Source of the DNA: Oscillospiraceae bacterium
GTDB taxonomy: Bacteria > Bacillota > Clostridia > Oscillospirales > Oscillospiraceae
Direction of reading: 5' to 3'
Length of the DNA stretch: 13,848 nucleotides
Assembly: GCA_020025395.1 (NCBI GenBank)
Contig: JAHHSE010000028.1
Span: 1 to 13,848 of the forward strand
In this document: positions 1 to 6,120 of the stretch, one piece after another
How positions within the stretch are numbered: the first letter of the stretch is position 1
How the letters are laid out: each line of letters starts with the position of its first letter
Translations under genes and position numbers: made by a program
Notes under the pieces: model-generated
What the model was told of the DNA's origin: nothing
Seen by the model: only the letters and a program-made list of their open reading frames with translations
The model's database searches: none

Positions 1-241
1 GTTTCCAGGCTACATGAGCCACGGTGTGAATATTCCGCTCAACGCCCTGAGGGGTGGCCCCGTACTTCCTGCCTACATCACAATAGAGACGCTTGGTGAC
101 AGAGAGGAGACGCTCCATGTCCTCCATTGTCAGCATAACGGCATAGGCAGTCTGGTAAAAGCCGCGGTAGACGGTACTGATCCCCAGCTGGTGAAGGAGT
201 AGGCAGAGGTCTTTGGGAAACATATCCTGCATATCAGCCAT
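1..241 (-). CDS. Spo0A C-terminal-domain protein, stand-alone, 3' end outside window
   Basis: Reading the minus strand from an ATG at 241, 80 codons stay open to the window edge, so the C-terminus is missing. After only about ten residues (MADMQDMFPK) the protein enters a stretch that aligns by eye with the sporulation regulator Spo0A DNA-binding domain. Visible landmarks are LLLHQLGIS, YRGFYQTAYAVML, LLSVTKRLY and GVERNIHTVAHVAW; the B. subtilis counterparts are IIHEIGVP, IKGYLYLREAI, LLGSITKVLYPDI and RVERAIRHAIEVAW. The receiver domain of true Spo0A is absent, so this is probably a DNA-binding paralogue not controlled by the usual phosphorelay Asp. A strong AAAGGAGGG site (253-261) lies upstream. 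An in-frame TTG at 244 is slightly better spaced (8 bases against 11 for the ATG), so the true start may be 244. In the recognition-helix region VER is kept but neighbouring residues differ (QG for SR, N for A, H for R), so target specificity may differ. Regulated genes are unknown. Confidence 0.8.
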   Translation of the reverse strand, partial: MADMQDMFPKDLCLLLHQLGISTVYRGFYQTAYAVMLTMEDMERLLSVTKRLYCDVGRKYGATPQGVERNIHTVAHVAWK

Positions 242-306
242 CAAAATCAGCTCCCTCCTTTCTGATAGCAAAAGAATATCAGATGCCAATGGCGAAAAAG
301 CTCGAA

Positions 307-346
307 TTTTGTCAAATCCAAGAAAAAAAGAGAAGATCCGACAAAA
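307..346. repeat. Imperfect inverted repeat, candidate operator
   Basis: The arm at 307-318 (TTTTGTCAAATC) and the arm at 335-346 (GATCCGACAAAA) are reverse complements at 10 of 12 positions, with 16 bases between them. Each arm contains a heptamer one base away from the Spo0A box TGTCGAA: TGTCAAA at 310-316 on plus and TGTCGGA at 343-337 on minus. The two half-sites are about 27 bases apart centre to centre. The site lies upstream of both divergent genes. It could be an operator for a dimeric regulator or a chance feature of an A-rich spacer. Confidence 0.4.
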
Positions 347-431
347 AAGGGGAAAATTGGAAAAGGACGCTCTTGTGCGTTCGGTAAGGGAATGGGGGCG
401 TGAGCCGGGGGGAATGGGTGAGAATTGCTAA

Positions 432-460
432 TTGAAAAGGAGAAAGTGATGTGATACGAT
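432..460 (+). promoter_or_regulatory. Sigma-A promoter for glnA
   Basis: TTGAAA (432-437) and TACGAT (455-460) are separated by exactly 17 bases. Transcription would begin near 467, giving a leader of roughly 57 bases before the glnA ATG at 524. No T-box, riboswitch or long terminator is visible in the leader. Confidence 0.65.
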
Positions 461-478
461 AAAAACAATCGGGCATTG

Positions 479-485
479 TGTCGAA
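479..485 (+). promoter_or_regulatory. Perfect Spo0A-box heptamer in the early glnA leader
   Basis: TGTCGAA at 479-485 matches the Spo0A box exactly. It lies about 12-18 bases downstream of the predicted glnA transcription start, a position where binding would usually repress. A heptamer match is weak evidence by itself, since one is expected by chance about every 8 kb counting both strands. Confidence 0.3.
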
Positions 486-523
486 GGGGCAGTAAAAAGA
501 GAATGGGGAAAGGGGTCCTTGCC

Positions 524-1855
524 ATGAGATATACCAAAGAGGACATTATTCAAAAAGTAGAGGCGGAGGATATCAAATTTATCCGAATGCAGTTTACCGA
601 TATTTTCGGGCAGCTGAAAAATGTGGCCATTACCGCGTCCCAGCTGAAAAAGGCTCTGAACAATCAGATTACCATTGACGGCTCCTCCATCGAGGGCTTT
701 GTCCGAATCAATGAGTCGGACCAGTACCTTTACCCGGATTTGAATTCCTTTGTGGTCTTTCCCTGGCACCCGGAGCATGGCAAGGTGGCCCGCCTGATCT
801 GTGATGTCTACAATCCGGACGGGACCCCCTTTATCGGGGACCCCAGAGGGGTGCTGAAACGGGTCCTGGATCAGGCCGAATCCATGGGTTATGACGCCTT
901 CAATGTGGGTCCGGAGGCTGAATTTTTCCTCTTCCAGACCGATGAGAGGGGAAAGCCCACCACCGTGACCAACGATGAGGCCGGCTATTTTGACCTGGGA
1001 CCCCTCGATCACGGGGAGAGTACCCGCCGCCAGATCTGTCTGGCCCTGGAGCAGATGGGCTATGAGATTGAGGCCTCCCACCACGAAAACGCCAGAGGAC
1101 AGCATGAGATCGATTTCAAATATACCGATGCCCTGAGGGCGGCGGACAACATCATGACCTTTAAGCTGGCGGTCAAGACCATGGCCCAGATCAATGGGCT
1201 CCACGCCACCTTCATGCCAAAGCCCATCTATGGGGTGGCGGGATCGGGAATGCACACCAATATGTCCCTCTTCCGCGGCGGGAAAAATGTATTCTTCGAT
1301 GAGAATGGGGAGAGGAAGCTCTCCAAGGAGGCCTACCACTTTATCGCCGGAATCCTGGCCCATATCAAGGGAATCACCCTCATCACCAACCCGTTGGTGA
1401 ACTCCTATAAGCGGCTGGTCCCCGGCTATGAGGCCCCGTGCTATATGGCCTGGTCGGCCTCCAACCGCTCCGCCCTGGTCCGCATCCCCTCTGCCAGAGG
1501 GCAGTCCACACGGGTGGAGCTCCGCAGTCCTGACCCCAGCTGCAACCCCTATCTCTCCCTCGCGGTCTGCCTGGCGGCGGGATTGGATGGAATCCGCCGG
1601 GAGCTGACCCCGCCCCCGGAGATCACTCAAGATATCTACGCCATGGATGCCAGAACCAGGGTCAGGCATAAGATTGCCTCCCTCCCCGGCTCTCTGGAGG
1701 AGGCCATTCGGGAGTTCCGGAAGGACAAGCTGGTGATGGAGGCCCTGGGTGACCATGTGACCACCCAATATCTGGCGGGCAAAACAGCAGAGTGGGAGGA
1801 GTACCGCACACGGGTCTCCTCCTGGGAAAGGGAAAAATACCTGGTGGTTTATTAA
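524..1855 (+). CDS. glnA: Glutamine synthetase, type I-alpha
   Basis: Makes glutamine from glutamate, ammonia and ATP in the cytoplasm; GSI enzymes are dodecamers. The 443-residue product matches the Firmicute GSI-alpha enzyme over its whole length. Near the N-terminus is the Asp-50-type loop DGSSIEGF (52-59), followed by Arg61, the equivalent of B. subtilis Arg62 implicated in feedback inhibition. Then come the metal-binding stretch GPEAEFFLF (129-137) and, further on, the ATP and ammonia site motifs GSGMHTNMS, NSYKRLVPGYEAP and RVELRSPDPSCNPYLS. The adenylylation loop of GSI-beta enzymes is absent, so control is more likely by feedback inhibition and transcription. I chose ATG 524 because MRYTKEDI aligns with the start of known GlnA and GGAAAGGGG lies upstream; in-frame TTG 476 and ATG 503 are alternatives. 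The gene stands alone, convergent with the DUF4830-type gene. No glnR or ANTAR regulator gene is adjacent. Confidence 0.97.
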   Translation: MRYTKEDIIQKVEAEDIKFIRMQFTDIFGQLKNVAITASQLKKALNNQITIDGSSIEGFVRINESDQYLYPDLNSFVVFPWHPEHGKVARLICDVYNPDGTPFIGDPRGVLKRVLDQAESMGYDAFNVGPEAEFFLFQTDERGKPTTVTNDEAGYFDLGPLDHGESTRRQICLALEQMGYEIEASHHENARGQHEIDFKYTDALRAADNIMTFKLAVKTMAQINGLHATFMPKPIYGVAGSGMHTNMSLFRGGKNVFFDENGERKLSKEAYHFIAGILAHIKGITLITNPLVNSYKRLVPGYEAPCYMAWSASNRSALVRIPSARGQSTRVELRSPDPSCNPYLSLAVCLAAGLDGIRRELTPPPEITQDIYAMDARTRVRHKIASLPGSLEEAIREFRKDKLVMEALGDHVTTQYLAGKTAEWEEYRTRVSSWEREKYLVVY

Positions 1856-1871
1856 GAAGCCTCCGCGAAGA

Positions 1872-1910
1872 CAGGAGCGGTTTCGGGCGAATGTCCCAAA
1901 ACCGCTCCTG
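1872..1910. terminator. Strong stem-loop between convergent genes, probable bidirectional terminator
   Basis: Arms 1872-1887 and 1895-1910 pair at 15 of 16 positions around a 7-base loop (CAGGAGCGGTTTCGGG against CCCAAAACCGCTCCTG). The stem begins 16 bases after the glnA stop and 37 bases beyond the stop of the minus-strand gene. There is no T-run on either strand immediately after the stem, so intrinsic termination would be atypical. It may also protect the 3' ends of both transcripts. Confidence 0.6.
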
Positions 1911-1947
1911 CCCTTCTCCGTTCCGCCTTTCAAAAGGAAACCGGGGA

Positions 1948-2433
1948 CTATCCGCCGGATTCCGGCATGGCAAGCCCGTGAAGAAAACCGTCCAGCTGGG
2001 CGGAGAGGACCTCCCCTCCCACCACGGTATTTTTATAGATGAGGATCCCCGCCTGCACCCCGGTCTCCCCGGTGGGATAGTTGAGGATCTCGTAGGCATA
2101 CCGCTTTGTACGCTTGCCGCGGTACTTGGTCAGATCGAAGCCTTGGGAGGCTTGAAGGGCCAGATACTCCGTATAGGTTTCATCGAACTCGTCCGGGATA
2201 TAGACCTCCTCCACGGCGATGGGTTCCGGGTTCACCAGCCAGCCATAGCCCTCCAGATAGGCCACCCGGTCCTCCGCAGTTTTCACCCCTTTTGGATTGG
2301 GGGTGACGGCGGAGGCGGGGGCAAAGGCGCCCAGAAAGCTGGTGAGGGCCACAGCGGCGGCGCAGACAACCGCAATGCCCAGAGCGCCCAGAGCCAGCCT
2401 TCCCCGCCGAATCTTTGTGGTCACAATGAACAC
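1948..2433 (-). CDS. Membrane-anchored DUF4830-type protein
   Basis: A 161-residue protein of unknown function. It starts with a short positively charged N-terminus (KIRRGR, residues 7-12), then one hydrophobic segment (about 13-38, Ala/Val/Leu-rich) that is a membrane anchor or signal peptide, then an extracytoplasmic domain. The domain includes VKTAEDRVAYLEGYGW (50-65), EEVYIPDEFDETYTEY (75-90), QGFDLTKYRGK (97-107) and a closing GGEVLSAQLDGFLHGL (139-154). This pattern resembles what I recall of the DUF4830 family of Firmicutes; the family name is from memory. Start: GTG at 2433 has AAGGAGG 8 bases upstream. A much longer upstream extension of the frame is antisense to the next gene and lacks support. 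The gene is single, convergent with glnA and divergent from the pseudouridine synthase gene. No catalytic motif is visible. Confidence 0.8.
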   Translation of the reverse strand: MFIVTTKIRRGRLALGALGIAVVCAAAVALTSFLGAFAPASAVTPNPKGVKTAEDRVAYLEGYGWLVNPEPIAVEEVYIPDEFDETYTEYLALQASQGFDLTKYRGKRTKRYAYEILNYPTGETGVQAGILIYKNTVVGGEVLSAQLDGFLHGLAMPESGG

Positions 2434-2536
2434 GCTTGATTCCTCCTTTTTTCTTTGCGTAGTGATTTCTATGTTCAATCCCCGGGAAATATGATACACT
2501 GTTTGAGAAAAGCCGGAGAAAAAGGAGGAACTGTCT
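2434..2536. promoter_or_regulatory. Divergent promoter region, weakly defined
   Basis: This 103-base spacer must hold promoters for both flanking genes. On plus, the overlapping -10-like hexamers TATGAT (2490-2495) and TACACT (2495-2500, preceded by TG at 2492-2493 as in an extended -10) are the best candidates for the pseudouridine synthase gene, but no good -35 lies at 16-18 bases. On minus, TTGAAC occurs near 2479-2474 without a clear -10. Confidence 0.35.
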
Positions 2537-3256
2537 TTGGAACGACTGGACAAGGCCCTGGTGAGTACGGGCCGCTGGTCCCGCAGGGAGGCCAGGGAGC
2601 TGTTGAAGGCCGGACGGGTGGCGGTGGATGGAATCGTCATCCGAAGGGGAGAGGAGAAAATTGGGGAGAGCGCCCTTATGACGGTGGATGGGGAGATTCT
2701 CTCCCACAGCCGGCCTACCTGCATTATGCTCCATAAGCCCGCGGGCCTTCTGTCCGCCACAGAGGATCGGAGACAGAAGACGGTGGTGGACCTGCTGCCC
2801 CCTGAGCTGCGAAAGCTGGGTCTCTTTCCCGTGGGACGGCTGGATAAGGATACAGAGGGGCTGCTTCTCCTCACCGATGACGGGGCACTGGCCCACGCGC
2901 TCCTTTCCCCCAAAAAGCATGTGGATAAGGTCTATTTTGTCCGGGTGGAGGGGAGACTGGACCGGCAGGATCAGGATGCCTTTCAAAAGGGGATGGTCCT
3001 TGGGGACGGGACCCGGTGTCTCCCGGCTGAGCTGCGGCTGCTGGCGGACCCCGGCGAGGGGCTGGTCACCCTGCGGGAGGGGAAATACCATCAGGTCAAA
3101 CGGAGGCTGGCCCAGCGGGGCAAACCGGTGACCTACCTCAACCGCCTGTCTATGGGACCTCTGTCTTTGGATGAGAGACTGGAAAAAGGGGCCTGGCGTC
3201 CGCTTACTTCTGAAGAAATTGCCATACTTTGGTCAAATTCAACAAAAAATTATTGA
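2537..3256 (+). CDS. rRNA pseudouridine synthase, RsuA/RluB/RluF family
   Basis: Converts a specific uridine in ribosomal RNA to pseudouridine. The 239-residue product has an N-terminal S4 RNA-binding domain (about 1-50: MERLDKALVSTGRWSRREARE, with AGRVAVDG), then the catalytic domain opening with MLHKPAG (64-70). The family signature GRLDKDTEGLLLLTDDG lies at 100-116, with Asp103 as the expected catalytic residue. The C-terminal motif EGKYHQVKRRLA follows and the protein ends on the usual R-x-LT-x-EE segment, so it is complete. TTG at 2537 is the start because AAGGAGG lies 8 bases upstream and the reading begins directly at the S4 domain. Which rRNA position is modified cannot be told; RsuA (16S Psi516) and RluB (23S Psi2605) paralogues are close. 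The gene is divergent from the DUF4830-type gene. No terminator is visible before the next promoter. Confidence 0.9.
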   Translation: MERLDKALVSTGRWSRREARELLKAGRVAVDGIVIRRGEEKIGESALMTVDGEILSHSRPTCIMLHKPAGLLSATEDRRQKTVVDLLPPELRKLGLFPVGRLDKDTEGLLLLTDDGALAHALLSPKKHVDKVYFVRVEGRLDRQDQDAFQKGMVLGDGTRCLPAELRLLADPGEGLVTLREGKYHQVKRRLAQRGKPVTYLNRLSMGPLSLDERLEKGAWRPLTSEEIAILWSNSTKNY

Positions 3257-3263
3257 AATCTAC

Positions 3264-3292
3264 TTGAAAAATGCCTCTTCACCCTTTATAAT
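3264..3292 (+). promoter_or_regulatory. Strong sigma-A promoter for the PucR/CdaR-type gene
   Basis: TTGAAA (3264-3269) and a perfect TATAAT (3287-3292) lie 17 bases apart. The -35 starts only 8 bases after the preceding stop codon. Transcription should begin near 3299, giving a leader of about 49 bases. No other convincing promoter is seen before ftsE, so this one may also feed the ftsEX operon. Confidence 0.8.
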
Positions 3293-3347
3293 AAAAGGCG
3301 TGTTTGAATAAGAAAGCTGCGGATAAGCGAGCAAGGAGGCTTTATCG

Positions 3348-4436
3348 ATGTCCAGTCGAGTGTTTCAGAGCGTGGTGCTTCAGATGAAAGACTGCACCGA
3401 CCGTTCCATCGGAGTAATTGACAGCGAGGGGACGGTGGTTTCATGCAATGAACTGACCTCCATCGGCGAGCGCTGGCCCGGCGTGATCGAGGTGCTGGGG
3501 AAAGGGGACCATCCCGTGGCCTATGCGGGGCGGACCTTTCGGCCTCTGGCAGGGGTTGGGGCCCAGTTCGACTACGCCGTTTTTGTCACGGGGGAGGACG
3601 CGCTTGCCGCCACCCTGTGCTCCATGGCGGGGGTCGCCATGAACGGGGCCAAAGCCTACTATGAGGAAAAACATGACAAAGCCACCTTTGTGAAGAATAT
3701 CATCTCTGATAACATCCTGCTGGGAGACATCTATGTTCGGGCGAAGGAGCTCCACTTTGTCTCTGAGGTCCCCCGGGCGGTTTTTTTGATTCGTCAGCTT
3801 GGAACGCCGGATATGGCGGCGATCGATGTCATCCAGTCCCTCTTCCCGGACAGGCAGGTGGACTTTGTTCTCTCCATCAGTGAGACCGATGTGGCCCTGA
3901 TTAAGCAGCTTTCCCCCGGCTCGGACGCCAGGGAACTCATGCACATTGCCGCCCGTGTGGAGGAGACCCTGGCCAAGGAGCTGGGGATACGGACCGTCAT
4001 CGGGATCGGGACCATCGTCTCCCACATCCGGGATCTGGCCAGGGCCTACAAGGAGACCCAGGTTGCCATCGAGGTGGGCAAGGTCTTTGACACGGAGAAA
4101 TCCATCATCAATTATGAGAACTTGGGAATTGGACGGCTGATCTATCAGCTGCCCACCACTTTGTGTGAGATGTTCCTCCAGGAGGTGTTCAAAAAGAATC
4201 CCATTGACGCCCTGGATCAGGAAACCCTCTTTACCATCAATAAATTCTTTGAGAACAATCTGAATGTGTCAGAGACTGCCCGAAAGCTCTTTGTGCATCG
4301 GAACACCTTGGTCTACCGGCTGGAAAAGATCAAAAAGCTCACCGGTCTGGACCTGCGGGAGTTCGATGATGCCATCACATTCAAGGTTGCCCTGATGGTC
4401 AAAAAGTACCTTGTCTCCCGAGGGATCGAATCTTAA
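3348..4436 (+). CDS. PucR/CdaR-type transcriptional regulator
   Basis: A 362-residue cytoplasmic protein. The C-terminus (about 295-355) is a PucR-type helix-turn-helix, with FFENNLNVSETARKLFVHRN and then TLVYRLEKIKKLTGLDLREF, the diagnostic pattern of this class. The middle (about 140-255) looks like the degenerate GGDEF-like domain common in this family, ending in a GIGTIVSHIRDLARAYKE segment. The N-terminus (1-110), with IGVIDSEGTVV, resembles a reduced sugar-diacid / GAF-like sensor, but its ligand cannot be inferred. AAGGAGG 8 bases before ATG 3348 decides the start. It is separated from ftsE by a terminator-like hairpin and lies in the same orientation. This neighbour relation suggests, but does not prove, a role in cell-wall or division gene control. 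Known members respond to purine breakdown products or sugar diacids; nothing nearby encodes such a pathway. Confidence 0.85.
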   Translation: MSSRVFQSVVLQMKDCTDRSIGVIDSEGTVVSCNELTSIGERWPGVIEVLGKGDHPVAYAGRTFRPLAGVGAQFDYAVFVTGEDALAATLCSMAGVAMNGAKAYYEEKHDKATFVKNIISDNILLGDIYVRAKELHFVSEVPRAVFLIRQLGTPDMAAIDVIQSLFPDRQVDFVLSISETDVALIKQLSPGSDARELMHIAARVEETLAKELGIRTVIGIGTIVSHIRDLARAYKETQVAIEVGKVFDTEKSIINYENLGIGRLIYQLPTTLCEMFLQEVFKKNPIDALDQETLFTINKFFENNLNVSETARKLFVHRNTLVYRLEKIKKLTGLDLREFDDAITFKVALMVKKYLVSRGIES

Positions 4437-4447
4437 GGATCAGAGAG

Positions 4448-4475
4448 GGGACGCTTTTTTGGCGTTCCTTCTTTT
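4448..4475 (+). terminator. Short intrinsic terminator between regulator gene and ftsE
   Basis: GGGACGC (4448-4454) pairs with GCGTTCC (4462-4468), including one G-T pair, around a loop of six Ts and a G. TTCTTTT follows. The stem begins 11 bases after the regulator stop and the T tract ends 32 bases before the ftsE start. Confidence 0.65.
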
Positions 4476-4507
4476 CCATATGAACAGAGTTGCGAGGAAA
4501 TACAGGC

Positions 4508-5200
4508 ATGATACGACTCATTGATGTACAGCAGGAATATGACAACGGGACCAAGGCCCTAAAGGGGGTCAGTCTGCGAATTGATGATGGGGATTTTGTC
4601 TTTCTGGTGGGGCCGTCCGGCTCCGGAAAGTCCACCATCATCAAACTGATTACAGCGGAGGTCCCGCCTTCGGCGGGCCGGATCATGGTGAATGGATATA
4701 ACCTCAACACCATTCGCCCGAGTCAGGTGGCTCATATGCGCCGCACCCTGGGGGTGATTTTCCAGGATTTCCGTCTGATCGAAAAGAAGACCGTCCGGGA
4801 AAATCTCACCTTCGCCATGAAGGCGGTGGGAGCCTCCAACAGGGCCATTCGGGAGCGTATTCCCTATGTGCTGAAGCTGGTGGGCCTGGAGAAGAAAGGG
4901 GATCGCTATCCCACGGAGATCTCAGGAGGAGAACAGCAGAGAGTGGCCATTGCCCGGGCGCTGGTCAACAATCCCAGCATGATCATCGCCGACGAGCCCA
5001 CCGGAAATCTGGACCCCCAGCGCTCCCTGGAGATCATGATGCTTTTGGAGCGGATCAATGAGCTGGGAACCACCATGATGGTGGTCACCCACGAGAGGGA
5101 ACTGGTGGATCAATTTGGGAAACGGGTCATTGCCATTGAAAATGGCAGGGTGATCAGCGACGAGACAGGCGGGTATTATCGGCATGATGAAACGATTTGA
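4508..5200 (+). CDS. ftsE: Cell division ABC transporter ATP-binding protein FtsE
   Basis: ATPase of the FtsEX complex, which couples cytoplasmic ATP hydrolysis to activation of a peptidoglycan hydrolase outside the membrane. The 230-residue product has Walker A GPSGSGKST (35-43), a Q-loop at Gln86 within FQDFRL, ABC signature SGGEQQR (139-145), Walker B MIIADEPT (158-165, Glu163) and H-loop His195. FQDFRLI and the overall length are typical of FtsE rather than of LolD or MacB-type ATPases. I chose ATG 4508 over the in-frame TTG 4490: MIRLIDVQ matches FtsE N-termini and GAGGAAA lies 8 bases upstream. The gene overlaps ftsX by 17 bases, indicating translational coupling. It is first in the operon ftsE-ftsX-M23-S41. 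Confidence 0.96.
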   Translation: MIRLIDVQQEYDNGTKALKGVSLRIDDGDFVFLVGPSGSGKSTIIKLITAEVPPSAGRIMVNGYNLNTIRPSQVAHMRRTLGVIFQDFRLIEKKTVRENLTFAMKAVGASNRAIRERIPYVLKLVGLEKKGDRYPTEISGGEQQRVAIARALVNNPSMIIADEPTGNLDPQRSLEIMMLLERINELGTTMMVVTHERELVDQFGKRVIAIENGRVISDETGGYYRHDETI

Positions 5201-6074
5201 CATTAGATATCACTTGCGGGAAGGCTTCCGCTCCATCTTTACACACAGCTTCATGTCCTTTGCGGCGGTGTGCATGATTGTGGCCTGCCTTCTTATCATG
5301 GGCTCCTTTTCCCTGGTGGCCATCAATATGGATCACAATCTCCAGCAGCTGGAGAAGGAAAACGAGTTTTTGGCTTACATAGATGAGACCTACACGGAGG
5401 AGCAGGCACGGGCCCTCCAATCCCAGCTGGAGGCGGTGCCCAATGTGGCCTCCGCCACCTTTATCTCCAGACAGGATGCCCTGGAAAAGTATAAGGAGGA
5501 GCAGGGGAACAACGAGCTGTTTAACGATCTGCCCCCCACCGTCCTCCGGGATCGGTTCAGCATCCATGTACACAACATCGAGCAGATGAAGCCCACGGTG
5601 CTTCGGGTGGAAGAGGTGCCGGGGGTGGTCAACATTTCGGTGGAGCTGGAGGTGGCTCAGGGAGTGGTTACCCTCCGGAATATGGCCACCGCCATTGCCG
5701 GGGTTCTGATTATCATTCTGCTTCTGGTTTCCCTTTTCATCATCTCCAATACCATCCGCCTGGCCACCTTCTACCGCCGGGATGAGATTGCCATCATGAA
5801 AATGTGCGGAGCCACCAACTGGTTTATCCGCGGTCCCTTTATCGTGGAGGGGCTCCTTCTGGGCCTTATTGGCGCAATGGCTGCCTTCGGCCTCCAGTGG
5901 GGGGTCTACACTGCCATTGTCAGGGTGGTGATTGAGACGGAGGGGACTCAGCTTTTGGACATCCTGCCCTTTGGTCAGATGGCCCTCTCCGTCTTTGGAG
6001 TCTTCAGCGGGACCGGTTTGGTGATCGGTGTGGGAGGCTCCCTGCTGGCGATTCGCAAATTCTTACAGGTTTAA
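5184..6074 (+). CDS. ftsX: Cell division ABC transporter permease FtsX
   Basis: Membrane half of FtsEX; it transmits the ATPase cycle to an extracellular hydrolase. The 296 residues have the classic layout: cytoplasmic N-terminus, TM1 (about 25-48), an extracellular domain of some 115 residues (about 50-165), TM2 (168-190), TM3 (218-247) and TM4 (265-290). The FtsX signature YRRDEIAIMKMCGATNWFIR lies between TM2 and TM3 (197-216). The long first extracellular loop is where FtsX proteins bind their coiled-coil hydrolase, and the next gene encodes such a protein. The start is ATG 5184 or ATG 5187, both inside the end of ftsE, with only a weak GGCGGG ribosome site, so translation probably depends on ftsE. 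Confidence 0.96.
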   Translation: MMKRFDIRYHLREGFRSIFTHSFMSFAAVCMIVACLLIMGSFSLVAINMDHNLQQLEKENEFLAYIDETYTEEQARALQSQLEAVPNVASATFISRQDALEKYKEEQGNNELFNDLPPTVLRDRFSIHVHNIEQMKPTVLRVEEVPGVVNISVELEVAQGVVTLRNMATAIAGVLIIILLLVSLFIISNTIRLATFYRRDEIAIMKMCGATNWFIRGPFIVEGLLLGLIGAMAAFGLQWGVYTAIVRVVIETEGTQLLDILPFGQMALSVFGVFSGTGLVIGVGGSLLAIRKFLQV

Positions 6075-6120
6075 GCCTTCCCGGGAACACACCGAAGAAC
6101 AAAGGGAAAGAGGGAGCAAG

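Larger units (their letters stand above)
245..523. other. Divergent intergenic region between Spo0A-domain gene and glnA
   Basis: About 280 bases without a credible gene separate the two divergent starts. It is purine-rich on the plus strand. It holds the glnA promoter (432-460), an imperfect inverted repeat (307-346) and three Spo0A-box-like heptamers. On the minus strand an exact TTGACA occurs at 311-316, but no convincing -10 follows at 16-18 bases, so the promoter of the Spo0A-domain gene is not identified. Confidence 0.6.

Noticed and set aside
14..202. Small plus-strand open frame at the left edge
   Set aside because: It is the shadow of the Spo0A-domain gene, which has a strong ribosome site and clear homology on the minus strand.
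213..546. Small open frames in the glnA upstream region on both strands
   Set aside because: No ribosome binding site or protein-like composition; the stretch carries the promoter and inverted repeat instead.
428..1933. Long open frame (501 codons) antisense to glnA
   Set aside because: It mirrors a certain gene in a GC-rich third-position context, has no ribosome site at its start, and shows no protein-like composition or known motif. The same applies to long antisense frames opposite the M23 gene, lysS and the channel gene.
2434..2913. N-terminal extension of the DUF4830-type frame on the minus strand
   Set aside because: The extension runs antisense to the pseudouridine synthase gene, and the GTG at 2433 has a well-spaced AAGGAGG followed at once by a typical anchor segment.
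4490..4507. TTG start for ftsE giving six extra residues
   Set aside because: The ATG at 4508 gives the conserved FtsE N-terminus and has the better-spaced GAGGAAA site.
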